Source: Zobellia nedashkovskayae
GTDB taxonomy: Bacteria; Bacteroidota; Bacteroidia; Flavobacteriales; Flavobacteriaceae
Length of the DNA: 64,000 nucleotides
Assembly: GCF_015330125.1 (NCBI RefSeq)
Contig: NZ_JADDXR010000002.1
Coordinates: 2,236,941 to 2,300,940, forward strand
Reading direction: 5' to 3'
Below are positions 10,240-19,456 of this stretch, piece after piece. The stretch's first letter is position 1. Each line of letters opens with the position of its first letter. A program made the translations under genes and the position numbers. The notes under the pieces are model-generated. The model saw nothing but the letters and a program-made list of their open reading frames with translations, did not search any database and had not been told where the DNA came from.

Positions 10240-11604
10240 ATGGATACAATAAACGATTTTATTTCTGCCGCACTGCCTTATACGGAGTGGCCAATGTTTC
10301 TCTTACTTATTGGTGGAGGACTTTTTTTAGTATTTTATTCTAAGTTTTTACCCTATCGTTTCTTTGGCCACGCCATTGCAATTACGGCGGGTAAGTATGA
10401 TAATGATAAAGCGGAAGGTGATGTTAGTTCTTTTCAAGCGCTTTCCGCGGCAGTTGCTGCTACGGTAGGTCTTGGAAACATATCTGGTGTAGCTATTGCT
10501 ATCCATGATGGCGGTCCCGGTGTTGTTTTTTGGATCTGGGTTACCGCAATCATCGGTATGTGTATCAAATTTTATTCGTGTAGTCTGGCGGTTATGTTCC
10601 GTAGTACGGATTCTGATGGTAAATTGCAGGGTGGCCCAATGTATTACATCACACAAGGCCTTGGCCCAAAGGCAAAACCATTGGCTATATTTTTTGCGGT
10701 CTGTGGGTTGTTTGGTTTTCTGGGAGTATTTACGGCTAATCAGTTTACGGAAACTTTCATGAGTGTAGTAGAACCTTCCGAAACACTTTTTCAGATGAGT
10801 GAGATGAATTGGAAGTTGAGTATTGGGGTAATTCTTGCCTTGGTTACCTCATTCGTAATTTTTGGAGGATTAGAAAAAATAGCTAAAGTAGCATCTGCTA
10901 TTGTACCTTTTATGGTAATGGTGTATTTAATAGCTGTTGTGATAGTGATGGTATTGAATGCTTCGCAAATTATTCCATCTTTAAAATTAATAATTACAGA
11001 AGCATGGAACTTTAATACTATAGTCACCGGAGGTTTCTGGGGGCTGGTTATAATAGGTGTCCGCCGGGCTATGTTTTCTAATGAAGCAGGTTTGGGTAGC
11101 GCTCCTATGTATCACGGGCAATCAAAGACAGATAATCCTATTAAGGAAGGTCTTGTCGCAATGTTAGGTCCATTTATAGATACTATTTTGGTATGTACCT
11201 TTACAGCAGTTGTTATAATTTTAAGCGGCGCTTATTTAGAAGAAGGTAGCGGAATTGTAATGACGCTTTCCGCGTTCGAAACTACACTTTTTGGTTATGG
11301 TGATGTTTTGCTAATGGTAATTGTAACTGCCTTTGCCATGTCTACCTTGTTTACCTACTCATATTATGGTGTAAAATGCCTTTCTTTCTTGACTAATGCA
11401 AAAATTGGGAAGTTTTACAATTGGTATTTCGTAATCATGATTATTTTTGCAGCAGTAGCTTCGTTAGATTTGGTTAAAAACCTGATAGATCTATCGTATG
11501 CGCTTATGGTCATACCGAATATGATTGCCGTTTTATTACTGGCACCGAAAGTAAATGCAGCGGCGGCCGACTATTTTAAAAAAATTAAAGATGCAAAAGC
11601 ATAA
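10240..11604 (+). CDS. Sodium:alanine/amino-acid symporter (AGCS family)
   Basis: A 454-residue integral membrane protein of the alanine/glycine:cation symporter family. Family signatures include FQALSAAVAATVGLGNISGV near residues 66-86, GGPMYYITQGLG near 131 and MFSNEAGLGSAPMYH near 280. About 10-11 hydrophobic helices are visible. It would bring an amino acid into the cell with Na+ (the usual substrates are Ala, Gly or Gln; which one cannot be told). Its 3' end overlaps the start of era by 14 bases, so the two are co-transcribed. Confidence 0.93.
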   Translation: MDTINDFISAALPYTEWPMFLLLIGGGLFLVFYSKFLPYRFFGHAIAITAGKYDNDKAEGDVSSFQALSAAVAATVGLGNISGVAIAIHDGGPGVVFWIWVTAIIGMCIKFYSCSLAVMFRSTDSDGKLQGGPMYYITQGLGPKAKPLAIFFAVCGLFGFLGVFTANQFTETFMSVVEPSETLFQMSEMNWKLSIGVILALVTSFVIFGGLEKIAKVASAIVPFMVMVYLIAVVIVMVLNASQIIPSLKLIITEAWNFNTIVTGGFWGLVIIGVRRAMFSNEAGLGSAPMYHGQSKTDNPIKEGLVAMLGPFIDTILVCTFTAVVIILSGAYLEEGSGIVMTLSAFETTLFGYGDVLLMVIVTAFAMSTLFTYSYYGVKCLSFLTNAKIGKFYNWYFVIMIIFAAVASLDLVKNLIDLSYALMVIPNMIAVLLLAPKVNAAAADYFKKIKDAKA

Positions 11605-12475
11605 AGCAGGATTCGTAAATATTATTGGCAACCCCAACGTGGGCAAGTCTACTTTGATGAACGCTTTTGTAGGCGAGAAGTTATCTATCATTACCTCAAA
11701 GGCTCAGACTACAAGACACCGTATTCTTGGTATTGTTAATGGGGATGATTTTCAGGTGATTCTTTCCGATACTCCTGGTATCATTAAACCGGCTTACGAA
11801 CTACAATCTTCCATGATGAATTTTGTAAAGTCGGCTTTTGAAGATGCAGATGTACTTTTGTACATGGTAGAAATAGGTGAAAAGGCTTTAAAAGATGAAG
11901 CATTCTTCGAAAAGATAAAGAACAGTAAGATTCCGGTTTTATTACTGCTGAATAAAGTGGATATCACTACACAGGAATTGTTGGAGGAACAAGTTCAGTA
12001 TTGGCAAGAAATGCTTCCAACGGTAGAATTACATCCTATTTCAGCTTTATCGAACTTCAATATTAAGAATGTTTTTGAACGTATTATAGAATTGCTTCCA
12101 GAAGCACCTGCATATTATCCTAAAGACCAACTGACGGATAAGCCCGAACGATTTTTCGTTAACGAGACTATTCGCGAGAAAATCTTAATGCACTACAAAA
12201 AAGAGATTCCCTACTCTGTGGAGATCGATACCGAAGAATTTTTTGAAGATGAAGATATCATTAGAATGAGAGCGGTTATTATGGTAGAACGCGATTCTCA
12301 AAAAGGTATCATTATTGGTCATAAAGGTAGTGCCCTTAAAAGGGTAGGAGTAGAGTCCCGTAAAGACCTAGAAAAGTTTTTTGGCAAACAAGTGCATTTA
12401 GAATTGTACGTGAAGGTCAATAAAAACTGGCGTAGTGATGCTCGTCAGCTAAAACGCTTTGGTTACAATAACTAA
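11591..12475 (+). CDS. era: GTPase Era
   Basis: A 294-residue Era GTPase acting in 16S rRNA maturation and 30S subunit assembly. The G1 motif GNPNVGKST is near residues 13-21, followed by the switch region with TTRHR, DTPG (G3), NKVD (G4) and SALS (G5). The C-terminal KH domain carries the loop IIGHKGSALKRVG. The ATG at 11591 gives the usual N-terminus (MQKHKAGFVNIIGNPN) and is preferred over a start at 11555 that adds 12 unrelated residues. It overlaps the symporter gene by 14 bases. Confidence 0.97.
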   Translation: MQKHKAGFVNIIGNPNVGKSTLMNAFVGEKLSIITSKAQTTRHRILGIVNGDDFQVILSDTPGIIKPAYELQSSMMNFVKSAFEDADVLLYMVEIGEKALKDEAFFEKIKNSKIPVLLLLNKVDITTQELLEEQVQYWQEMLPTVELHPISALSNFNIKNVFERIIELLPEAPAYYPKDQLTDKPERFFVNETIREKILMHYKKEIPYSVEIDTEEFFEDEDIIRMRAVIMVERDSQKGIIIGHKGSALKRVGVESRKDLEKFFGKQVHLELYVKVNKNWRSDARQLKRFGYNN

Positions 12476-12582
12476 AACTTCTTAACGATTTAGTAGCGTT
12501 CTTTTAAACATTGGTTGTTCTTAAGCTAACCTTTAAGTGACCGTGGAATTTCATCTTTGGGGATTAATAACCAACCTTGAAG

Positions 12583-14115
12583 ATGAAAAAAATTAAAAGC
12601 ATTTCGCTTACCCTTATTGCGTTAACAACTTTTTCCTGTGAAAAAGTAGAAGAACTTGTTGGTCATCCAGACCAAGATTCAACAGTAAATACTTCAGAAC
12701 TTACCTTTACTAAAATTGGTGGATTCGTAAATGGTACCGGTGATGAAGGCTTCGCGGAAATTAGCGCATTTGATGCCGTTACTGGTAAACTATTTGTTGT
12801 TAATCCTACAGAAGGTGAAGTTTCCGTTTGGGATATCTCTCAACCTTCAGCTCCTTCCAAACAAGTTTCTATTCCCTTAACGGGGACACCTAATAGTGTT
12901 GCGGTTCATGACGGTCTATTGGCAATAGCGGTAGAAAACGAAAATAAACAAGCAGATGGTACTATAGAGGTATACGATACAGCTTCCATGACCTTATCTA
13001 ATTCTTATTCTGCTGGTGCATTGCCGGATATGGTTGCTTTTAGCCCTGATGGGAAATACATTATTTCAGCTAATGAAGGTGAGCCAAATGATGATTATAC
13101 GGTAGATCCGGAAGGTTCTATAAGTATCATAGATGTGGAGAAGAATGAGATAAATACGTTGTTTTTTACCAATTATAACGGACAAACTATCGGTAACGAG
13201 TTTAGGGTTTTTGGTCCTGGAGCTACGGTTGCCCAAGATATTGAGCCAGAATATGTGGCTGTTTCGGAAGATAGTAAATATGCGTACATCAGCTTACAGG
13301 AAAACAATGGTATGGCCGTGGTTGATTTAACTGCAATGACCTTAACGGATGTTTTTGGATTGGGTGTTAAAGATCACTCGCTTTCTGAAAATGCTATGGA
13401 CGCTAGTAATAAAGATGATATTATAGGAAATTTTCAAACTTGGCCCGTTCTAGGTTTTTATATGCCAGATGCCATTACCTATGCTGAAATAGGAGGAGCG
13501 GGGTATATCATTTCTGCTAATGAAGGCGATTCTCGCGATTATGATGGCTATTCTGAAGAAGAAAGGGTAGAGGATTTAGAGTTGGACGCAACAGCTTTTC
13601 CAAATGCCGAAGAATTGCAGGCAGAAGAGAATCTTGGTAGATTGAAAACAACTACTGCAAATGGAGATACGGATGGCGATGGTGATTTTGATAAAATCTA
13701 TTCTTACGGAGCTCGTTCATTTACAATCTGGAGTCCTCAAGGGCAAATAGTTTATGATAGCGGAGATGAGATCGGAAGAAAAACACTAGAAATTGCACCG
13801 GCTTTATTTAATAATGATGAAGGTGAGGTAGACGATAGAAGTGATGATAAAGGTGCGGAACCAGAATCTGTAACTACATTAAAAATTGGTGAGTCTACTT
13901 TGTTATTCGTGGGACTTGAAAGAACAGGTGGTGCTATGGTATATGATATCACCAATCCATCTGCTCCTGAATTTTTAAGATGGATTTTTAATACGGAGGA
14001 TGTGGCCCCAGAAGGTCTTTTGGTTATACCTTCGGATGAGTCGCCTAATGGAGAGAATTTATTGGTTATCACAAATGAGGTGTCCAATACCGTTTCAATT
14101 TATGAGATAAAATAG
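12583..14115 (+). CDS. Exported beta-propeller lipoprotein (choice-of-anchor I type)
   Basis: About 510 residues. The signal peptide ends in TTFSC, suggesting a lipoprotein. The body is a beta-propeller with repeated blades such as LPDMVAFSPDGKYIISANEG and YAYISLQENNGMAVVDL, and acidic insertions. It resembles the choice-of-anchor I / LVIVD-like family of surface proteins often found near alkaline-phosphatase-like enzymes; its ligand is unknown. The ATG at 12583 is chosen; a TTG six bases upstream is also in frame. It stands alone between era and der, and a strong terminator follows at 14141-14184. Confidence 0.85.
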   Translation: MKKIKSISLTLIALTTFSCEKVEELVGHPDQDSTVNTSELTFTKIGGFVNGTGDEGFAEISAFDAVTGKLFVVNPTEGEVSVWDISQPSAPSKQVSIPLTGTPNSVAVHDGLLAIAVENENKQADGTIEVYDTASMTLSNSYSAGALPDMVAFSPDGKYIISANEGEPNDDYTVDPEGSISIIDVEKNEINTLFFTNYNGQTIGNEFRVFGPGATVAQDIEPEYVAVSEDSKYAYISLQENNGMAVVDLTAMTLTDVFGLGVKDHSLSENAMDASNKDDIIGNFQTWPVLGFYMPDAITYAEIGGAGYIISANEGDSRDYDGYSEEERVEDLELDATAFPNAEELQAEENLGRLKTTTANGDTDGDGDFDKIYSYGARSFTIWSPQGQIVYDSGDEIGRKTLEIAPALFNNDEGEVDDRSDDKGAEPESVTTLKIGESTLLFVGLERTGGAMVYDITNPSAPEFLRWIFNTEDVAPEGLLVIPSDESPNGENLLVITNEVSNTVSIYEIK

Positions 14116-14140
14116 TCGGTTTTAACCTTTCGAAAATAAT

Positions 14141-14184
14141 AGAATCCCCGAATTTCATGTTGAGATTTGGGGATTCTCTTTTTA
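14141..14184 (+). terminator. Rho-independent terminator after the propeller lipoprotein
   Basis: A 9-bp perfect stem, AGAATCCCC (14141-14149) with GGGGATTCT (14169-14177), followed by a T-rich run. It separates the lipoprotein transcript from the der promoter. Confidence 0.85.
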
Positions 14185-14234
14185 ATTTCCTTACGATTAG
14201 TCGTTTAGAATTACGATTCCATCGGGATTAATAT

Positions 14235-14242
14235 TACTTTTG
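14235..14242 (+). promoter_or_regulatory. Promoter -7 box of der
   Basis: TACTTTTG fits TAnnTTTG. It lies 17 bp before the der ATG; a weak TTA stands 21 bases upstream in place of TTG. AGGAAG at 14253-14258 can act as a ribosome binding site. Confidence 0.6.
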
Positions 14243-14259
14243 CAGCAAAATTAGGAAGT

Positions 14260-15564
14260 ATGAGTGCTATTGTAGCCGTTGTAGGGAGACCGAACGTAGG
14301 GAAATCCACGTTTTTTAACCGTTTGATTCAACGAAGGGAAGCTATTACCGATGCCGTAAGTGGGGTTACCCGAGATCGCCATTATGGTAAAAGTGATTGG
14401 AATGGAAAAGAATTTTCGCTAATAGATACGGGGGGTTATGTGCAAGGCAGCGATGATATTTTTGAGCAGGAGATAGATAAACAAGTAGAACTTGCCATTG
14501 AGGAAGCGGATGCCATAATTTTTATGGTAGATGTAGAAAGTGGTATTACAGGTATGGACGAAGATGTGGCCAACTTGCTACGTAGAGTTAAGAAGCCTGT
14601 TTTCTTGGCTGTTAATAAAGTAGATAATGCCAAGCGTGCAGAAGATGCCGTTGAGTTTTATTCTTTGGGATTAGGTGAATATTTTACCCTTTCCAGTATT
14701 AATGGTAGTGGAACGGGAGAATTGCTTGATGCTTTAGTGGAAGTACTTCCAGAGCATGAAGAAGAAGAGGATGAGCTACCTAGATTTGCGGTGGTAGGGA
14801 GACCTAACGCAGGTAAATCCTCATTCATAAACGCTTTAATTGGTGAAGACCGTTACATTGTTACGGATATTGCAGGTACTACTAGAGATAGTATAGATGT
14901 TAAGTATAACCGTTTTGGGTTTGACTTTAATATTGTAGATACTGCAGGGATCAGAAGAAAAGCCAAGGTAAAGGAAAACCTGGAATTTTATTCTGTTATG
15001 CGTTCTGTACGTGCCATTGAGCATTGTGATGTTTGTTTGTTGATGTTGGATGCCACTCGTGGTTTTGATGGTCAGGTAGAAAATATTTTCTGGTTGGCCC
15101 AACGTAATAACAAGGGTATTGTTATTCTGGTGAACAAATGGGATTTGATAGAGGATAAGGAAACGAATACCATGAAACAATACACCCAGCGCATTCAAAA
15201 AGCAATGGAGCCGTTTGTAGATGTGCCTATTCTCTTTATATCAGCATTAACCAAGCAACGTATATATAAAGCTATTGAAACAGCTGTTGAGGTATACCAA
15301 CGTCGTTCTAAAAAAATAAAAACGCGTCAGCTTAATGATGTTATGCTGTCAGTTATAGAACGGACACCACCGCCAGCTTATAAAGATAAATACGTAAAAA
15401 TCAAATATATTACGCAGTTGCCTACAAACTATCCTCAGTTTGCTTTCTTCTGTAATCTACCACAATATGTTCGGGATCCTTACAAGCGGTTCTTAGAGAA
15501 TAAATTAAGAGAGAATTTTGATTTTAATGGTGTGCCCATTACAATATATATGAGAAAGAAATAA
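14260..15564 (+). CDS. der: GTPase Der (EngA)
   Basis: A 434-residue double GTPase needed for 50S ribosomal subunit assembly. The first G domain starts with [10 protein letters not shown] near residue 8, then DTGG and NKVD. The second starts with [10 protein letters not shown] near residue 180, then DTAGI and NKWD. The C-terminal KH-like domain is at about 345-434. Length and order match the family. It is preceded by its own promoter and by an AGGAAG ribosome binding site, which is clearer than for most genes here. Confidence 0.97.
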   Translation: MSAIVAVVGRPNVGKSTFFNRLIQRREAITDAVSGVTRDRHYGKSDWNGKEFSLIDTGGYVQGSDDIFEQEIDKQVELAIEEADAIIFMVDVESGITGMDEDVANLLRRVKKPVFLAVNKVDNAKRAEDAVEFYSLGLGEYFTLSSINGSGTGELLDALVEVLPEHEEEEDELPRFAVVGRPNAGKSSFINALIGEDRYIVTDIAGTTRDSIDVKYNRFGFDFNIVDTAGIRRKAKVKENLEFYSVMRSVRAIEHCDVCLLMLDATRGFDGQVENIFWLAQRNNKGIVILVNKWDLIEDKETNTMKQYTQRIQKAMEPFVDVPILFISALTKQRIYKAIETAVEVYQRRSKKIKTRQLNDVMLSVIERTPPPAYKDKYVKIKYITQLPTNYPQFAFFCNLPQYVRDPYKRFLENKLRENFDFNGVPITIYMRKK

Positions 15565-15618
15565 AACTAGTTGTAAGTAGTTTTAGATAGTATACATAAT
15601 CCCTGTAAGTGATTTAGA

Positions 15619-16083
15619 TTAGTCTAGGTTATTTATTGGGATTTTGAATAATGTGGAGTTGTCTTCTTGAATTTCGCCGTCAATTTCTAAAGATTCAATA
15701 AGTAGCGTATTAGAACAGCAACCTTCACCATCTGTACGGGCGAGTTTTAATGTTATATCAAAACTATTTGAATCTCCAACAGTTAAAACATAATTGTAAG
15801 TGCCTATTTCCCATTCGGAGTCAGAAAGAGTTAAAATTTTCTTTTCTGCTATATCTTAAATCGAAAATTCTATGGTTTCATTTCCTGAAATTGAAATGTC
15901 AGAGGCGGTATAGGTCTCATTAGTTAGTAGATTTTCACTATTCTCACTATCTATGAGTTCGAGGTGTAGTTCTGAAAAATCAGCTACACATAATACTGCT
16001 GAACAGTCATAATCTTCTGTGTCATCAGATGAACACATAGAAAGAAGAAGAAACAAGGGTAGTAAGAAAGTTAGTCTGGACAT
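15619..16083 (-). pseudogene. Small lipoprotein gene interrupted by an in-frame TAA
   Basis: From the ATG at 16083 a signal peptide leads to a lipobox (LLLSMC) and an acidic segment SSDDTEDYDC. Translation stops at TAA 15856-15858 after about 75 residues (83 if the ATG at 16107 is used). Exactly the same frame then stays open for another 78 codons to TAA at 15619, and the downstream part has normal protein character (SEWEIGTYNYVLTVGDSN, then GEGCCSNTLLIESLEIDGEI). The simplest reading is one gene of about 154 codons with a nonsense mutation; a sequencing error or read-through are alternatives. No family recognised. It follows the TPM/LemA operon by 59 bp on the same strand. Confidence 0.7.
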
Positions 16084-16142
16084 GTTATTTTTTTTAAAAG
16101 ATAGCATGCGTAGGGAAAGGTTGCGTTTTAAGCAGTATTAAA

Positions 16143-16943
16143 TTACCATCCTCCCGAAGCGCCACCGCCTCCGAAACCTCCACCTCCGAAGCCACCGCCA
16201 AATCCGCCACCACCGGAGCCTCCTCCAAAACCACCACCTCCAAAGCTTCCGGAACCACCACTGCGGCCCATGTTGCTTAAGATGATAATGTCCCAAAGGT
16301 CTAAGCCGTTACCACGTTTTCCACCGTTTTTGCCACCGCCACCACGTTTGTTGCGGTTGGATAAAATCATAAGAATAACGAAGAAAATAATAAACGGTAG
16401 AAACTTACCTAATGGAAAACTACCGCCATCGTCAAAAGAACGGTCTTCTTTAAATTCACCATTAAGTGCTTGAAAAATAGCGTCAGAACCGGCGTTTAAG
16501 CCACCGTAGTAATCATTTTGTTTAAAATACGGAACTATTGCCTGGTCTATAATTCTACGGGATAGAGCGTCTGTAAGTCTAGATTCTACTCCGTACCCTG
16601 TGTTGATAGCTATTCTTCGGTCGTCTCTGGCTAATAGTATGAGGATTCCATTATCGTCATCGGCTTGGCCAATTCCCCATTTATCTCCCCATTGCGCTCC
16701 TAGAAAGTTAATGTTTTCACCTTCTGTAGAACTGATAATAGCAACAACTATCTGTGTTGAGGTACTATCGGAATAGTGAATCAGTTTTTGCTCCAGAGTC
16801 TGTTTTTGACCTGCGCTCAGTAGATTAATATAATCGTAAACGCTAGTCTGTTCTTTCGGCTTATCAGGAATCTGATATTGAGCCGTTACCAGATTATAGC
16901 AACAGAGTAAGATTACGAGTAGACTACCCTTTAGATACTTCAT
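16143..16943 (-). CDS. TPM-domain protein with Gly-rich tail (YgcG-like)
   Basis: About 266 residues when started at the ATG at 16943, which gives a clean signal peptide (MKYLKGSLLVILLCCYNLVTAQ cut after TA-Q or close to it); an ATG at 16964 is also possible. The TPM domain follows (about residues 25-165; IVVAIISSTEG, GVESRLTDALSRRIIDQ, IVPYFKQNDYYGGL), then one transmembrane helix (PFIIFFVILMIL) and a tail made almost only of Gly, Ser and Phe. TPM proteins with such tails occur next to LemA and act in the envelope; the exact role is unknown. It overlaps the preceding TPM gene by 20 bases. Confidence 0.88.
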   Translation of the reverse strand: MKYLKGSLLVILLCCYNLVTAQYQIPDKPKEQTSVYDYINLLSAGQKQTLEQKLIHYSDSTSTQIVVAIISSTEGENINFLGAQWGDKWGIGQADDDNGILILLARDDRRIAINTGYGVESRLTDALSRRIIDQAIVPYFKQNDYYGGLNAGSDAIFQALNGEFKEDRSFDDGGSFPLGKFLPFIIFFVILMILSNRNKRGGGGKNGGKRGNGLDLWDIIILSNMGRSGGSGSFGGGGFGGGSGGGGFGGGFGGGGFGGGGASGGW

Positions 16944-17361
16944 CGCTAAGTTCATTTTTATCACCGTGCTCCCAAGGAAAATGTGCTTGCAGCTCTATAC
17001 CGGCTTTTAAGATACCATCTATGATACCTTGCTTAAAGTTTCCTTTTTGAAATTGGTTTTGAATGACATCTTTGGTAGTGTCCCAAAAATTATCGGGTAC
17101 AACTTTGTTAATGCCGTGGTCTCCGTATATGGAAAATTTTCTATCGTTTACTGCAACGTAGACCAAAACTCCATTGGCTTCTTTGGTGTTTTCCATTTTC
17201 AAGAGTAGAAACACTTCTTTTGCCCTTTCAATAGGGTCTAGGCGTGTGTGCGGCTCAATATGCACCCTAATTTCGCCAGAAGTGTCTTTCTCGGCCTTAT
17301 GTATAGCCGCAACAATTTCTTGCTCCTCTTCTGCCGTTAAAAATGCTTCTACTCTTGACAT
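16924..17361 (-). CDS. Short TPM-domain protein
   Basis: A 145-residue protein consisting essentially of one TPM (TLP18.3/Psb32/MOLO-1) domain: EEEQEIVAAIHKAEKDTSGE, VYVAVNDRKFSIYGDHGINK and NFKQGIIDGILKAG. No signal peptide is visible, so it probably stays in the cytoplasm or is held at the membrane by its partners. It is the middle gene of lemA - TPM - TPM; it starts 3 bp after the lemA stop and overlaps the next gene. The arrangement is conserved in Bacteroidota; function is not established. Confidence 0.9.
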   Translation of the reverse strand: MSRVEAFLTAEEEQEIVAAIHKAEKDTSGEIRVHIEPHTRLDPIERAKEVFLLLKMENTKEANGVLVYVAVNDRKFSIYGDHGINKVVPDNFWDTTKDVIQNQFQKGNFKQGIIDGILKAGIELQAHFPWEHGDKNELSDEVSKG

Positions 17362-17364
17362 ATG

Positions 17365-17964
17365 CTATTTGAAATCAAATTCAACATCAGGTGCATTTTC
17401 AGAACCTGCGTCAGCTTTGTAGCGTGCCATGTCTTCAAATCCAAAAATACCTGCTAGGAATGACCCTGGGAATTTTGAGATGTGTATGTCGTAAAGATTT
17501 ACGGTTTCGTTAAACTTGTTTCGTTCAACGTTTATACGGTTCTCCGTACCTTCTAATTGTGCTTGTAGCTCTAAGAAGTTCTGATTTGCTTTAAGTTCTG
17601 GGTAACGTTCCACTACTACCATTAATTTACTCAAAGCACCTGTAAGTCCACTTTGTGCTTGTTGAAAAGCGGCCATTTTTTCTGGCGTAAGGTTATTGGC
17701 ATCAATAGTGGTCGACGTAGCTTTTGCACGGGCTTCAATAACATCTGTAAGTGTTCCACGTTCAAAATCTGCTGCGCCTTGTACCGTTTTTACCAAGTTG
17801 CCAATAAGGTCGTTTCTACGTTGGTAGGCACTTTCTACATTAGACCAAGACGTTTTTGCGTTGGCTTCTAAGGTTACTGCGGTATTGTTAAAACCAACAG
17901 CCCATTGGTATAGGCCAACGGCAATGACTCCTAGTACGATAAGTACGATTAATCCTTTTTTCAT
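17365..17964 (-). CDS. LemA family protein
   Basis: A 199-residue LemA protein: one N-terminal membrane helix (residues about 4-22) and a helical bundle with the family segments TSWSNVESAYQRRNDLIGNL and KATSTTIDANNLTPEKM, and YPELKANQNFLELQAQLEGT. LemA proteins are inner-membrane anchored with the bundle outside or inside the membrane; their job is poorly known. It leads the lemA-TPM-TPM operon. Confidence 0.95.
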   Translation of the reverse strand: MKKGLIVLIVLGVIAVGLYQWAVGFNNTAVTLEANAKTSWSNVESAYQRRNDLIGNLVKTVQGAADFERGTLTDVIEARAKATSTTIDANNLTPEKMAAFQQAQSGLTGALSKLMVVVERYPELKANQNFLELQAQLEGTENRINVERNKFNETVNLYDIHISKFPGSFLAGIFGFEDMARYKADAGSENAPDVEFDFK

Positions 17965-18048
17965 TTTAAAAATATTAGGTTATAGTTAATGTGCTGTAAT
18001 CAGCAAAACAGTGTGTTCAATACATTAGACCATAAATTGGTCAAAAAG

Positions 18049-18378
18049 TTACAGTTGATCTTTAATTTTAGTCAATTCAACTTTAATTCGCTCTAATTTG
18101 TCAATAATAGCGAAGTTGTTTAGTGTTTTTTGACGGTTCTCCTTAAGATGTGTTTTTGCACCATCTAAGGTAAAACCACGCTCTTTTACCAAGTGGTAAA
18201 TAAGTTTAAGGTTGTCAATATCCTGCGGTGTGAATTTACGGTTGCCTTTGGCATTTTTCTTTGGCTTGAGTACATCAAATTCTTTCTCCCAAAAACGTAT
18301 TAGGGAAGTATTTACGTCAAAAGCCTTGGCGACTTCGCCAATGCCATAGTACCTTTTTTCTGGGAGATCTATTTGCAT
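18049..18378 (-). CDS. MerR-family transcriptional regulator
   Basis: A 109-residue protein with an N-terminal MerR helix-turn-helix (YYGIGEVAKAFDVNTSLIRF, then WEKEFDVLKPKKN and RKFTPQDIDNLKLIYHLV) and a short C-terminal coil. There are no metal-binding cysteines, so it is not a metal sensor. Its start codon overlaps the stop of the upstream M23 peptidase gene by one base, meaning the two are translated from one mRNA. This pairing with an M23 peptidase is frequent in Flavobacteriia; a cell-wall role is inferred only from context. Confidence 0.92.
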   Translation of the reverse strand: MQIDLPEKRYYGIGEVAKAFDVNTSLIRFWEKEFDVLKPKKNAKGNRKFTPQDIDNLKLIYHLVKERGFTLDGAKTHLKENRQKTLNNFAIIDKLERIKVELTKIKDQL

Positions 18379-19355
18379 TAATCCAAAGATTGATTTTCTT
18401 GTGCTGCGTGTTTAAGCATATTCTCAAATTCTTCTGCGGTTAAACTGCCGTAGTAGAAATTTATAGGGTTGATGCGCTCTTCATCTTTCCAAACTTCGTA
18501 ATGTAAATGCGGAGCTTCTGAACGGCCTGTATTACCTACAAAACCAATTAAATCTCCACGTTTCACTTTTTGACCTTTTTTTACATTGTATTCGCTAAGA
18601 TGCCCATAAAGAGTTTTGTATCCGTAACCGTGATTTATGCGTATGTGTTTCCCATAACCGGACGAACCATTATCTGCACGGGTTACTTTACCATCACCAG
18701 GTGCGTAGACCGGTGTTCCTTTTGGAGCTGAAAAATCCATACCCCTATGCAGTTTACGTGCTTTGGTAAAAGGGTCTGAACGCCATCCAAAACCGGAAGC
18801 CATACGTTTAAGACTCTCATTGGTAACGGGTTGAATAGCCGGAATGGCCATTAAGAACTTTTCTTTTTCTTCTGCCAGCTTCGTGATTTCATCTAACGAT
18901 TTGGACTGAATGGACATTTGCTTTTTAATAATATCCAGACGTTTGGTCGTTGCGGTAACCATTTCGGAATTATTGAAGCCCTCTAATGATTTGTAACGGT
19001 TAATACCTCCAAAACCAGCTCTTCGCTGTTCTTCGGGTATGGGGTTTGCTTCAAAATATAAACGATAGATGTTATTATCTCGGTCTTCTATGTTAGCCAA
19101 AACCTCTTCGATTTGACCCATCTTTCGATTTAAAAGTTCAAACTGAAGCTCATAGTTTTTTACTTCGCGCGAAAGCGAAAGCTCTCTTGGCGTGTTAATG
19201 AGGTTGGTGTTCATTAAGAATACCAAGCACATCAAACCAAAAAGAAATGAACCTATAAAAAATAGTGCGATATTACGATAGCGGCGAGATTTTTTGGCCT
19301 CTATCTTGCGATACGATAGCGTATCTGGATCGTAATAATACTTTACCTTAGACAT
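18378..19355 (-). CDS. M23 family metallopeptidase (LytM-type)
   Basis: A 325-residue membrane-anchored endopeptidase. One N-terminal transmembrane helix (about residues 28-50) is followed by a coiled coil (about 65-180) and an M23 domain with the zinc and catalytic motifs HRGMDFSAP (H..D), GHLSEY and HLHYEVW. Such proteins cut peptidoglycan cross-links or regulate amidases during growth and division. It is the first gene of a two-gene operon with the MerR regulator and is divergent from alaS, with a 101-bp gap. Confidence 0.94.
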   Translation of the reverse strand: MSKVKYYYDPDTLSYRKIEAKKSRRYRNIALFFIGSFLFGLMCLVFLMNTNLINTPRELSLSREVKNYELQFELLNRKMGQIEEVLANIEDRDNNIYRLYFEANPIPEEQRRAGFGGINRYKSLEGFNNSEMVTATTKRLDIIKKQMSIQSKSLDEITKLAEEKEKFLMAIPAIQPVTNESLKRMASGFGWRSDPFTKARKLHRGMDFSAPKGTPVYAPGDGKVTRADNGSSGYGKHIRINHGYGYKTLYGHLSEYNVKKGQKVKRGDLIGFVGNTGRSEAPHLHYEVWKDEERINPINFYYGSLTAEEFENMLKHAAQENQSLD

Positions 19356-19456
19356 GTATCTATTTTATCCTATTTTTGTGCTGTTTTAGCGGGATAAACA
19401 AATATAGAAATACTTTCCTTTAAAACGCTAATTTTTGTAAAACCTTATAATTCTCT

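Noticed and set aside
12524..12533. AGCTAACCTT upstream of the propeller lipoprotein, similar to the first half of the sigma motif
   Set aside because: Two mismatches and no match to the second half at the fixed distance of 9 bases.
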